Below are positions 32,159 to 40,506 of a DNA stretch of 57,453 nucleotides, piece after piece. Origin of the DNA: DATLXH01 sp035576005 (lineage in GTDB: Bacteria > Acidobacteriota > Thermoanaerobaculia > Gp7-AA8); contig DATLXH010000040.1 of assembly GCA_035576005.1 (NCBI GenBank), forward strand, positions 1 through 57,453. Reading direction: 5' to 3'. Every line of letters starts with the position of its first letter. Position 1 is the stretch's first letter. A program made the position numbers and the translations under genes. The notes under the pieces are model-generated. The model had not been told where the DNA came from and searched no databases. It saw only the letters and a list, made by a program, of their open reading frames with translations.

Positions 32159-32938
32159 TTGAGACTTCGCCTCTCAGCCGTCACCAGCGCTATACTCGTC
32201 TGGTTGAGCGTCGACGCGCACGAGCAGTTCGAAGAATTCGAAGAGCGGCTGGGGTATCGCTTCACAGATCGAACATTCCTCATTCGGGGGCTGACCCACA
32301 AATCGTTTGCTCACGAGGCACGAAACCGTGGGATGTCTGACAACGAGACGTACGAGTTTTTCGGCGACTCGATCCTCGGGTTCGTCATAGGGGAGCTCCT
32401 TTTCCGACGGTTTCCTGGCCGTGACGAAGGCGATCTGTCCAAGATGAAATCGTTTCTCGTCAGCTCGACCAACCTGGCCCCGAAGGCACGAGAGCTTCGA
32501 ATGGGGGAGGTCCTCCTGCTGGGAGTCGGAGAGGAACGCTCGGGAGGGCGGAAGAAGGACTCTCTGCTGGCAAACCTTTTCGAGGCGATCGTGGCTTCGG
32601 TCTATCTCGACGGAGGGTTGGAGCCGGTGGCGAGAATCGTCCATGAGCGGTTCAGATCCGACATCGAGGCGATCGACGAAAACGACCTTCTTTTCCAGGA
32701 TTACAAGACCGCTCTTCAGGAGTGGGCTCAAGGGAAGGGCATGCCGCTTCCCGAGTACAGCGTGATCGAGGAGATCGGCCCGGATCACGACAAGAAATTC
32801 GTCGTGGAAGTGAACGTGAACAACCGGGTGATCGCGCGAGGCACCGGTTCGTCCAAAAAGGAGGCCCAGCAACAGGCGGCGAAGGAAGCTCTCGTAGGGG
32901 CGATCGCCGCTGGTGAGAGACAGGCGGGGCTGGCCTGA
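32159..32938 (+). CDS. ribonuclease III, 259 aa
   Basis: Double-strand-specific endoribonuclease. The catalytic signature is NETYEFFGDSILGFVIGELL (normally NERLEFLGDS), with GDLSKMKSFLVSSTNLAPKA and the second metal site DSLLANLFEAIVASVYLDGG. The C-terminal dsRNA-binding domain runs from DYKTALQEWAQGKGMPLPEY to GTGSSKKEAQQQAAKEAL. The first ~15 residues (from TTG 32159) look extraneous; a TTG at 32204 giving MSVDAHEQFEEFEERLGYRF is a better fit to family length. It is followed within 5 bp by envC, so the two are co-transcribed. Confidence 0.94.
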   Translation: MRLRLSAVTSAILVWLSVDAHEQFEEFEERLGYRFTDRTFLIRGLTHKSFAHEARNRGMSDNETYEFFGDSILGFVIGELLFRRFPGRDEGDLSKMKSFLVSSTNLAPKARELRMGEVLLLGVGEERSGGRKKDSLLANLFEAIVASVYLDGGLEPVARIVHERFRSDIEAIDENDLLFQDYKTALQEWAQGKGMPLPEYSVIEEIGPDHDKKFVVEVNVNNRVIARGTGSSKKEAQQQAAKEALVGAIAAGERQAGLA

Positions 32939-32943
32939 CGAGG

Positions 32944-34092
32944 GTGCAAAAAGCCGCAAGGTTCCTCGTTCTGATTCTGCTCCTATCACAACCATTTTCC
33001 CAATTGAATGCAGGGCCACCGGTCAAGTCGCGCGACGCTGATCTCGAGAGGATTCGAAACGACATCCGGCGACTGAAGGCAAATCTCGAGCAAGTCCGCT
33101 CGCGCACGCGTTCAGCGGAAGAAGAGCTGGAGGCCACTGAGCTCGAATATGCGATCCGAACGCGCGAGCTTCAGATTGCGGAGAATACGCGGGCGGGGCT
33201 GGAGGAAGACCTCCTGTCGGTCACGGCCGAAGTCGAAGCCATTCAGCAGAGAATCACCAGAGAGAGAGCTTTCCTATCCGCAAGACTCTCGATGCTCTAC
33301 AGAATGGGGGGAGTTGCCTACCTTCGAGTTCTGCTCGACATGGAGCGACGGCAAAGCCCTTTCGACGCGATCTCGATGCTCAGCTTTCTGGTCAGGCGCG
33401 ATGCTCGTTCGATCAACGATCTGAAGCAGGCCACGCGCGATCTGGCCGTGCGCCGGTCGGTGTTGACCACGAAACAGTCAATGCTTGCCGAGGTGCGGAT
33501 CGTGATCGAGCAGCGCCGGAAGGAGGTGGCTGCGTCTCTGGATCAGAAGGAGAGGTTGCTCGCAGGATTGCGATCGGAGTCATCGTCATCGGCGAGACGA
33601 CTCGCCGACCTCGAGGAAAAAGAAAGGCGGCTTGGGCGGCTGTTTGATCTCCTCTATCAGCGGAGTAACCAGGCTGATGGCGCAGCGGCCGACATTCGGG
33701 GATTTCAGGGTGCGCTCCAGTGGCCGGTTCGCGGTCGCGTGGTCGAAGAGTTCGGAAGGAAACGTAGCGCGAAGTTTTCAACGTTCACGGTGAGTAACGG
33801 ACTCACAATCCGTACTGCAACAGGAAGCGAGATCAAGCCTGTATTCAATGGAACAGTTTTGTACGCGCAATGGTTTAAAGGGTACGGTAATCTGGTGATT
33901 GTAGATCATGGAAACCGGGTGTTCACGCTGTACGGAAACACGAAATCGACTTCCCTGACAGTTGGTCAGAAGGTCATGCCTACCGCGGCTTTGGGAACGG
34001 TTGGTGAGAGCGAAGAAGGCGGCGCAGGGTCGCTCTACTTCGAGGTACGCGAGGATAACAAGCCAACCGATCCCAGGAAGTGGTTACGGTAA
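32944..34092 (+). CDS. EnvC-like murein hydrolase activator (degenerate LytM), 382 aa
   Basis: A signal peptide, then a long coiled coil (residues ~28-245), then a LytM/M23 domain. As in E. coli EnvC, the metal-binding residues of active M23 enzymes are missing: NGLTIRTATGSEIKPVFNG replaces the H-x3-D region, and VDHGNRVFTLYGN has Asn where active enzymes have His. The end (GSLYFEVREDNKPTDPRKWL) closely matches the EnvC pattern. It would act in the periplasm by activating amidases at the septum rather than cutting peptidoglycan itself. GTG start at 32944, just after CGAGG. The order envC - S41 protease - yibQ resembles the E. coli envC-yibQ neighbourhood. Confidence 0.9.
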   Translation: MQKAARFLVLILLLSQPFSQLNAGPPVKSRDADLERIRNDIRRLKANLEQVRSRTRSAEEELEATELEYAIRTRELQIAENTRAGLEEDLLSVTAEVEAIQQRITRERAFLSARLSMLYRMGGVAYLRVLLDMERRQSPFDAISMLSFLVRRDARSINDLKQATRDLAVRRSVLTTKQSMLAEVRIVIEQRRKEVAASLDQKERLLAGLRSESSSSARRLADLEEKERRLGRLFDLLYQRSNQADGAAADIRGFQGALQWPVRGRVVEEFGRKRSAKFSTFTVSNGLTIRTATGSEIKPVFNGTVLYAQWFKGYGNLVIVDHGNRVFTLYGNTKSTSLTVGQKVMPTAALGTVGESEEGGAGSLYFEVREDNKPTDPRKWLR

Positions 34093-34117
34093 CCAGCTTC
34101 GCCCAAGGACAAATCTG

Positions 34118-35311
34118 ATGAGCAAAAAGAGGATCGCATTCACGACGGCTTCGGTGGCATTCATGCTCTCTCTCGTTGCCGCGGGACTTCTGGGGCAATC
34201 GGGCTCCGACAGTGGACTGTACAAACCACTCAGCATTTTCAATGAGGCTTTTTCTCTCGTTCGGAGCAGTTACGTCGAGGAAGAGTCGGCTGATCGGCTG
34301 ATTGAGGGAGCCTTCTCCGGGCTGACTGACGCCATCGACGAGTTCAGCTACTACGTTCCGCCATCTCAGATGGCGCATTACAAGAAAGGTCCGGCCGACA
34401 GTGGGGCGACCTCCCTCGGGATGGTTGTGACCAAAAAATTCGGGTACGCCTACGTGATTTCAGCGGTGCCGGGCTCTGCGGCGGCGAAGGGGGGTGTTGA
34501 GCGAGGCGACATCATCGAGAAGATCGACGGCCTGCCGACACAGCCGATGTCAATCTGGCAGGTTCGCTCGGCCCTGCTGCTCGGAACCAGGCCTGTTCGT
34601 GTGACCGTACTTCGCGGCGGCCTGACCAAGCGAGACGAGTTCTCCATCAAACGAGAGAGCTTCCAGCCAGCCGCTCCCGACGAGTCGATCATGGGAGATG
34701 TTGCTTTGATCAAAATCCCCTGGTTCGCGCCCGGCTCTGCCGCGCAGTTCCGCCAGAGCCTTGCGGATGTCCGCCAGAGTGGGAAGAAGAAGCTGATTGT
34801 AGACGTCCGCGGCAACGCCGGCGGGAGCAGCGAAGAAGCAATCGCAGCTGCTGATGCACTCCTTTCAAAAGGTCTGATCACATCAATCGTGGGAAGGCGC
34901 GCCGAGCCGAAGAGCTGGCAGGCGGATCGCCAGACCGATTTTGATGGGGAAGTCCTGGTGCTTACGGATGGATCCACCGCTGCAGCTGGTGAGGTCTTTG
35001 CCGCTGCGATTCGCGGAAATCAGCGCGGACGTCTGGTCGGCGTACCAACGTACGGGAAGTCCGTGGTGCAGAAGTTCATCGTCCTTCCGAGTGGCGGTGG
35101 TCTCTTCATGACAGTCGGGCATTACACGACCCCAGACCTCAAACCGATCAAGGAGCAGGGAGTGCGACCGGACGTCATGGTCGACATGACATCTCTTGCT
35201 TTGAGAGATCCCGAGAAGAAAAAGTCGGACAAGCCGGAAGAGGATCTGATCCTGCGCAAAGCGCTCTCTCTGTTCGGGGAGACAGCAGCAGTAGTCAAGC
35301 TGGCAGCCTGA
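34118..35311 (+). CDS. S41-family C-terminal processing protease homologue, likely inactive, 397 aa
   Basis: A membrane anchor (TTASVAFMLSLVAAGLLG), a PDZ domain (ATSLGMVVTKKFGYAYVISA, AAAKGGVERGDIIEKIDGLP) and an S41 catalytic domain (DVALIKIPWF, LIVDVRGNAGG, GRLVGVPTYGKSVVQKF). The catalytic Lys is K314. The Ser normally lies 25 residues earlier in a T-A-S-A-S-E motif; here the segment reads DGSTAAAGEVFAAA, placing Ala289 at that position and leaving the only Ser (S286) out of register. Activity is therefore doubtful. AAGGA precedes ATG 34118. It lies 25 bp after envC and 7 bp before the yibQ homologue, so all are in one operon. Confidence 0.88.
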   Translation: MSKKRIAFTTASVAFMLSLVAAGLLGQSGSDSGLYKPLSIFNEAFSLVRSSYVEEESADRLIEGAFSGLTDAIDEFSYYVPPSQMAHYKKGPADSGATSLGMVVTKKFGYAYVISAVPGSAAAKGGVERGDIIEKIDGLPTQPMSIWQVRSALLLGTRPVRVTVLRGGLTKRDEFSIKRESFQPAAPDESIMGDVALIKIPWFAPGSAAQFRQSLADVRQSGKKKLIVDVRGNAGGSSEEAIAAADALLSKGLITSIVGRRAEPKSWQADRQTDFDGEVLVLTDGSTAAAGEVFAAAIRGNQRGRLVGVPTYGKSVVQKFIVLPSGGGLFMTVGHYTTPDLKPIKEQGVRPDVMVDMTSLALRDPEKKKSDKPEEDLILRKALSLFGETAAVVKLAA

Positions 35312-35318
35312 ATCCTTG

Positions 35319-36248
35319 ATGAGAGGGGCGGGGAAGGGGCGACAAACCGGCGGTGAGAGACCAAGCTCTTTCCGCTCGCTCGCGTTCCTCCTGATGATTC
35401 CGCTGGCTGCGTTCGGCATGTATCACGTCGTGAAAGCGGTCATGCGAGCGGCCGGGCCAGTAACGTCATCGATCACAAGGAGTGCGACATCTCTCTCGCA
35501 ACCTGCCGCCGCAGCGGAGACGCAAACTGTCTTTAGCGAGACCTCAACGACGCCTCCAGTCAATCCTGCGGCTGTCAGGGCGAGCGGGAACAAGAGGATT
35601 GCCCTGATCCTCGACGATGTCGGCTTTGGGGGCCAGCCCCTCGCGGAAGCGACCCGAATCGATCCGAACCTGAGCTTCGCGATCATTCCTGGGGAAGCTC
35701 ACTCGCGCGAGAGCGCCAGAACTCTCAGCGCGGGCGGCTTCGAGATTCTCTGCCATCTTCCCATGGAGCCGGTCGGATATCCGGCGGTGTCACCTGGCAA
35801 GCGGGCGGTCCTGAATGCGATGTCGGATGAAGAGATCCGCGCTCGTGTCAGAGACAGTTTCGACCTCCTTCCCGAGGCTCGGGGATTCAACAACCACATG
35901 GGTTCCCGAGGGACCGCCGATCGAAGAGTCATGGAGCAGGTGTTCGCGGCGATGCCACCCGGTCTCTTCTTCGTCGACTCGAGAACGACCTCATCGTCGG
36001 TGGCCGGCCGTATCGCTCGCGAGCGAAAGATCCGCACGACCTCACGCGATGTCTTTCTCGACGATCAACAGGATGAGCAATCCATCAGGAAGCAGCTGAC
36101 GGCGCTCGCGGCCCTGTCGGACAAGGGAGAGATCGCGGTGGGGATTGGTCACATGTATCCTTCCACGATCAAGGTGCTGAGCCAGGAACTGCCGAAGCTT
36201 CGAGAGCGAGGGTTTCGCTTTATCCGCGCCAGCGAAGCGGTGAACTGA
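35319..36248 (+). CDS. divergent polysaccharide deacetylase, YibQ family, 309 aa
   Basis: The N-terminal membrane anchor (SLAFLLMIPLAAFGMYHVV) and a low-complexity linker lead to a COG2861-type deacetylase barrel: KRIALILDDVGFGGQPLAEA (~93-112), LSFAIIPG, ILCHLPMEP, GFNNHMGSR and FVDSRTTSSSVAG, ending VGIGHMYPSTIKVL. The Asp of LILDD and the His of NNHMGS correspond to metal ligands of the fold. It is encoded next to envC in many bacteria and is presumed to modify an envelope glycan. TTG 35316 is an equally possible start. Confidence 0.88.
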   Translation: MRGAGKGRQTGGERPSSFRSLAFLLMIPLAAFGMYHVVKAVMRAAGPVTSSITRSATSLSQPAAAAETQTVFSETSTTPPVNPAAVRASGNKRIALILDDVGFGGQPLAEATRIDPNLSFAIIPGEAHSRESARTLSAGGFEILCHLPMEPVGYPAVSPGKRAVLNAMSDEEIRARVRDSFDLLPEARGFNNHMGSRGTADRRVMEQVFAAMPPGLFFVDSRTTSSSVAGRIARERKIRTTSRDVFLDDQQDEQSIRKQLTALAALSDKGEIAVGIGHMYPSTIKVLSQELPKLRERGFRFIRASEAVN

Positions 36249-36249
36249 A

Positions 36250-37014
36250 CTGCTACTCGCACTCTTTCTGCTCGAATGCGCGGCGGGCCTGTATCTGTTT
36301 CTCCCGCTGGTGGGGCGCCGTAACGCCGGAGTGAAATTCTACCGGCTGATTCTGATCGTCTCGGCGTCACTAACAGCAGGCGCAGCACTCTCTCACATGC
36401 TTGCAGGCCAGCGGGTAGCTGCGCTGCTCGAGGGGTCAATCGTCGGGCTCACCCTCGTCGTGTACCTTCTGCTTCGCTATCCCAAAAGGGTCACGTTTCA
36501 ACTTACCGCGGCGCTCCTGGCCCTGGCGTACGTGAGCGTGACGGTGTTCGCATTCGACCTCGCTGTGCGACCCACGTCGATTGGCTGGACCGTGGCGGGG
36601 GCACTGACATCAACGGCAATTCTCGGCAGCGTGAACCTCGCGATGCTTCTCGGTCACTGGTATCTCGTCGTGCGTGGGATGTCGATCGATCCATTGATCA
36701 GACTCACAAAGGCGCTGCTCGTATGCTCGGTCTGCAAGCTACTGGTGGTTCTGATTGTGCTGGTTGGCGTCGGGGGAGGCTTCGAGTACGGCGATCCTCT
36801 TCACCGAATTATGGTGGCCAACGGGATCTTCTTCTGGATGCGCGTCGGGTGGGGACTTTGCGGGCCGCTCGCGCTTTATCCGATGATCTGGGGCACGGTG
36901 AAGATCCGCTCCACCATGGCGGCGACCGGCATCCTGTATGTTGCCGTCGTGGCGGTCGTCATCGGGGAGGTCCTGGGGCTCTACCTCTCGGCGCTGCTCA
37001 ATCTAACACTGTGA
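36250..37014 (+). CDS. polytopic membrane protein, 254 aa, probable CTG start
   Basis: About seven hydrophobic segments, with no family recognised. The first ATG/GTG in frame is GTG 36310, but the 20 codons before it encode a perfect membrane helix (LLLALFLLECAAGLYLFLPL) that begins immediately after the previous gene. An SD-like GGTGA (36238-36242) lies 7 bp before CTG 36250, and the frame is closed by TGA at 36241-36243. So translation probably begins at CTG 36250, coupled to the yibQ homologue whose stop overlaps the initiating region. If GTG 36310 is used instead, the protein has 234 residues and lacks the first helix. Role unknown; it is the last gene of the envC operon. Confidence 0.65.
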   Translation: MLLALFLLECAAGLYLFLPLVGRRNAGVKFYRLILIVSASLTAGAALSHMLAGQRVAALLEGSIVGLTLVVYLLLRYPKRVTFQLTAALLALAYVSVTVFAFDLAVRPTSIGWTVAGALTSTAILGSVNLAMLLGHWYLVVRGMSIDPLIRLTKALLVCSVCKLLVVLIVLVGVGGGFEYGDPLHRIMVANGIFFWMRVGWGLCGPLALYPMIWGTVKIRSTMAATGILYVAVVAVVIGEVLGLYLSALLNLTL

Positions 37015-37036
37015 GCACGCAGCGAGGGGTGACAGG

Positions 37037-37315
37037 TCACCTTACGTTGACGCCCTTCCAGAATGCGACGCGTCCCGCAATCTGTTTCGCTGCATCTTTA
37101 GGGCTGGGGTAGTACCAGGCGGCATCCCGATTCACCTCACCGTCGACTACGACATCGTAGTAGCTCGCTTCGCCTTTCCATGGACAGGTCGTCCGCGTGC
37201 TGCTCTTGCGAATGTTCGAGGCCGGCACAGCATCTGCCGGGAAGTAGTAGTTGCCTTCTACGACGACTGTATCGTCGCTCTCCGCAATGACGACGCCGTT
37301 CCAGGTAGCCTTCAT
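37037..37315 (-). CDS. DUF427 domain protein, 92 aa
   Basis: The short beta-rich DUF427 fold is recognised from MKATWNGVVIAESDDTVVVE, NYYFPADAVP, the TTCPWKGEASYYDVVVDG motif and AAWYYPSPKDAAKQIAGRVA followed by FWKGV. The biochemical role of this family is not established. The ATG at 37315 matches the usual N-terminus; two upstream ATGs (37327, 37336) are also in frame. It converges with the membrane protein gene, with only 22 bp between their ends. Confidence 0.88.
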   Translation of the reverse strand: MKATWNGVVIAESDDTVVVEGNYYFPADAVPASNIRKSSTRTTCPWKGEASYYDVVVDGEVNRDAAWYYPSPKDAAKQIAGRVAFWKGVNVR

Positions 37316-37369
37316 GATCTTTTCCATGAGAGTCATCTTCTCATGTCGCTACTAGAGGCCGAAGTCGTC

Positions 37370-37870
37370 TCAGTGTCCTTCCTCGGCTCCGGGCGGCGCC
37401 TGACCGTAGACGTGACGATCGTGTACGACCAGATCAAACGGCTTCCAGGCGGGATTCAGCCGATAGCCACGATGCACGGCGCGGCAGTCATAGCAAACCT
37501 GCACATCCTTGAGAATTCTGTAAAGCGCAACGTCAATGATCGTCACCGCGAGCAGGCTCAGTCCGAAGGTCCATGGAACGAAAACGGCTCCTACGACTAC
37601 AAAGGCAAGACCGGTTGCGCGATTGAAATCCTTCTGAATGTAGAGCTCCGAACCTTTACACGACGCACACGCTTCGATCAAAGCATCGGGAGCGGGAGCT
37701 ACCATTTGATTGTCGCGTGAACAGTTCGGGCAGGGCACGGATACCCCGCTGTCCGCTGAGCTCTCGAGTCGCCACTCACATCCCTGACAGAGATAGTGAA
37801 CACTCGGCACCTTGCCCAGCGCGCGCGCGGACGTCACCGAAACCGTCGAACCACCTTCTGCGACCCTCAT
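37370..37870 (-). CDS. membrane protein with two zinc-ribbon pairs, 166 aa, in cyanophycin operon
   Basis: Four Cys pairs are present: CQGC and CPNC (~29-49), then CASC and CYDC flanking a hydrophobic hairpin (TGLAFVVVGAVFVPWTFGLS and LLAVTIIDVAL). The layout suggests two zinc ribbons, one on each side of a membrane segment or paired across it. No family name is known to me. The start codon overlaps the cphA stop (ATGA), so it is translated with the cyanophycin genes and may assist granule binding, assembly or regulation. The association is seen in the sequence; the role is inference. Confidence 0.78.
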   Translation of the reverse strand: MRVAEGGSTVSVTSARALGKVPSVHYLCQGCEWRLESSADSGVSVPCPNCSRDNQMVAPAPDALIEACASCKGSELYIQKDFNRATGLAFVVVGAVFVPWTFGLSLLAVTIIDVALYRILKDVQVCYDCRAVHRGYRLNPAWKPFDLVVHDRHVYGQAPPGAEEGH

Positions 37871-40506
37871 CGATTCGTCGGTGTTTCGGTTGCCGTGTCT
37901 CGATCCCGCAGCTCATTGATCAGTCTGGTGGCGATGGTGATCTCGTCGGCGAAGTAGAAAACAAGATCGTCGCGGCGAGCAATTTCCATGGCCTTCTTCA
38001 CTGCCTCGACTTCTTCGGGCATGACGTGAATGTTTTCCGGATCGAACCTGGCGTCCAGCATCCCACGCCGGAGGATTTCGGCAACCTCTCCGCGCTGGCG
38101 ACCTCGGGTCTGAAAATCTTCTCTGAGGATCACAACGTCGAATGATTCGGCGGCGATACGAGCCGCCGCAGTGATGTCCTCGTCACGCCGGTCCCCTGGA
38201 ACGCCGAGGATGGCGATCACTCGTTGCTTGCGCAACGAGCGGGCGAACTCTGCTACTGCGGCCAGACCGTGCGGGTTGTGAGCGTAGTCGAGCACGATTG
38301 TGAAGTCCCGCACCTCGAAAAAGTTCATCCGTCCAGGGGTTTGTGCCGCAGAGGGGAAAAAGGTTTGAATCCCGATTCGGATGTCTTCGATGTCGATGCC
38401 CACGGCGTACATGGCCGCGACCGCTGCCAGCGTATTCGACACATTGAATCGCGCCCTTCCTTCGAACGTCAGCGGTACTGCACGGACCTCCACGAGCGGA
38501 ACTCTGACCCCGTTCTCCCAAAGTGTGATCTGGCCATCGTCAATGGTCACGCCGACGTTGCCTGCCTGGACATGCTCGGAAAACATCGGATTCTCGCTGT
38601 CGAGAGCAAAGAGTGCGACCTTGCAATCGGCGAGCTTACGAAGGAACGGGGTCATGGCGTCTTCGGCGTTGAGGACCGCGCAGCCGTGCGGAAATACCCG
38701 TTCGACCGTCACTCCTTTCACGCGCGCGAGATCCTCGAGCGTGTGAACGTCGCGCAGGCCGAGGTGGTCGGCCGCGATGTTCGTTACAACCGCGACGTCG
38801 GACCAGTCGTAACCGAGCCCCGCGCGCAGGATGCCGCCTCGCGCCGTCTCCAGGACAGCGAAGTCGATCGCTGGCTCTCTCAGAACCGCCGTGGCCGACT
38901 GAGGTCCTGAGCAATCGCCTTTGATGATCAACTCGTTGTTGACGTAAATTCCTTCTGTCGTCGTCAGCCCGACATGCCTTCCATGCTGCTTGGCGATGTG
39001 CGCGCAGAGTCTGGCCGTGGTGGTCTTCCCGTTGGTGCCTGTCACCGATATGATCGGAATCCTCGATTCAGTGCCGCGAGGAAAGAGCATCTCAACGACG
39101 GCCTCTGCGACGGGCCGAGGCTTTCCTTCGGTGGGGGCCAGATGCATCCTGAAACCTGGCGCCGCATTCACTTCCACGATCGCTCCGCCCACCTCACCGA
39201 TCGGAGCGTCAATCCGCGGCGAGACAATGTCGATGCCGCAGATGTCGAGCTCCACGAGTTTCGAGATCCGTTGCGCCATATGAATGTTCGACGGATGAAC
39301 CCGATCTGTTACGTCAATCGCAGTGCCGCCGGTGGAGAGGTTCGCCGTGGTCTTGAGAAACACCCGCTCGCCCTCGGCGGGAACCGATTCGAGAGTCAGC
39401 CCGCGGAGAGCGAGTAGATGCTCCGTCATCTCATCGACCTTGATTCTCGTCAGGATCTTCTCGTGACCCTCGCCTCGACGCGGGTCCTTGTTTTCATTCG
39501 CCACCAGCTCGCCAATGGTCAGCGCCCCGTTGCCGACAACGCTTGCGGGGATTCTCTGTGCAGCGGCGATGAGGTGCTGATTTACGACCAGAAGCCTGTA
39601 GTCGTTGCCCGAAATGAACTGCTCGACGATCACGGTCGATCTGTATTCTCTCGCTTCGTTGAAGGCGAGCTCGAGGTCGTGGTCGTTCCGGATGTCGGTA
39701 TTGATTCCTCTTCCATGCGACGCATCGAGCGGCTTGACCACGGCCGGCCACCCGATACCACGGGCGACTTCAATGGCACTTTCGAGAGTTCGAGCCATCG
39801 CTCCTTTCGGAACGGGCACGCCGTGGAAGCCGAGAAGAGTTTTGGTGAGGTCCTTGTCGCCCGCGATCTCGACTCCGATGAACCTTGTTTCCGAAGTCGT
39901 CGTTGCCTGAATCTTCTTCGCTCGCGAACCGAAACCGAGTTGCACGAGACTTTGCTCGGTCAGCCGGATGTGAGGAATCCCCCGCGCAGCAGCAGCATCG
40001 ACGATCGATCTGGTCGACGGTCCGAGCTGGCGTCGTTCGCTCAGGGTACGAATTGAATCGAGTCGTGCCTCGAAGTCAAAAGGCTCTCCGGAGACCAGAT
40101 GCTCGATCAGATCGAGAGCGATGACTCCTGCCTCGATCCCGACCTCTCTATTGAGGCACTCGTAAATGACGTTGTAAACACCGGTCGGGCCGGCGGAACG
40201 GGCCCTTCCGAATCCGACCTCACCTCCCGCGAGGTTCTGAATCTCCAGCGCGACATGCTCCATGACATGGCCGGCCCATGTGCCTGACTCGAGGCGCTGG
40301 AAGAAACCTCCGCGCACTCCTTCCGAGCAGCGATGCTCGATCAGAGAGGGGATCGTGGTCTTCAAGGTATCGACGAACCCGTCGATCTCGTTCGATGGAC
40401 GCTCCTCGAGCGGTCCGATGTCGAGCTTCCATTTGATGACAGCGTGATGAGCGTGAAGGTTCGGACCCATGAGGGCGAACCGCTCGAGAACTTTGATTGC
40501 TGTCAT
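37867..40506 (-). CDS. cyanophycin synthetase CphA, 879 aa
   Basis: Polymerises Asp and Arg into cyanophycin using ATP. Three parts are seen: an N-terminal domain (1-~160) that begins MTAIKVLERFALMGPNLHAH and contains GTWAGHVMEHVALEIQNLAG; an ATP-grasp domain (~215-480) with WPAVVKPLDASHGRGI and EVNAAPGFRMHLAPT; and a Mur-ligase-like domain with P-loop VTGTNGKTTT (488-497), LETARGGILRAGLGYDWSDV and DYAHNPHGLAAV. The length equals that of cyanobacterial enzymes. It overlaps cphB (ATGA at 40503-40506) upstream and the zinc-ribbon gene downstream. Cytoplasmic nitrogen and carbon storage. Confidence 0.97.
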   Translation of the reverse strand: MTAIKVLERFALMGPNLHAHHAVIKWKLDIGPLEERPSNEIDGFVDTLKTTIPSLIEHRCSEGVRGGFFQRLESGTWAGHVMEHVALEIQNLAGGEVGFGRARSAGPTGVYNVIYECLNREVGIEAGVIALDLIEHLVSGEPFDFEARLDSIRTLSERRQLGPSTRSIVDAAAARGIPHIRLTEQSLVQLGFGSRAKKIQATTTSETRFIGVEIAGDKDLTKTLLGFHGVPVPKGAMARTLESAIEVARGIGWPAVVKPLDASHGRGINTDIRNDHDLELAFNEAREYRSTVIVEQFISGNDYRLLVVNQHLIAAAQRIPASVVGNGALTIGELVANENKDPRRGEGHEKILTRIKVDEMTEHLLALRGLTLESVPAEGERVFLKTTANLSTGGTAIDVTDRVHPSNIHMAQRISKLVELDICGIDIVSPRIDAPIGEVGGAIVEVNAAPGFRMHLAPTEGKPRPVAEAVVEMLFPRGTESRIPIISVTGTNGKTTTARLCAHIAKQHGRHVGLTTTEGIYVNNELIIKGDCSGPQSATAVLREPAIDFAVLETARGGILRAGLGYDWSDVAVVTNIAADHLGLRDVHTLEDLARVKGVTVERVFPHGCAVLNAEDAMTPFLRKLADCKVALFALDSENPMFSEHVQAGNVGVTIDDGQITLWENGVRVPLVEVRAVPLTFEGRARFNVSNTLAAVAAMYAVGIDIEDIRIGIQTFFPSAAQTPGRMNFFEVRDFTIVLDYAHNPHGLAAVAEFARSLRKQRVIAILGVPGDRRDEDITAAARIAAESFDVVILREDFQTRGRQRGEVAEILRRGMLDARFDPENIHVMPEEVEAVKKAMEIARRDDLVFYFADEITIATRLINELRDRDTATETPTNR

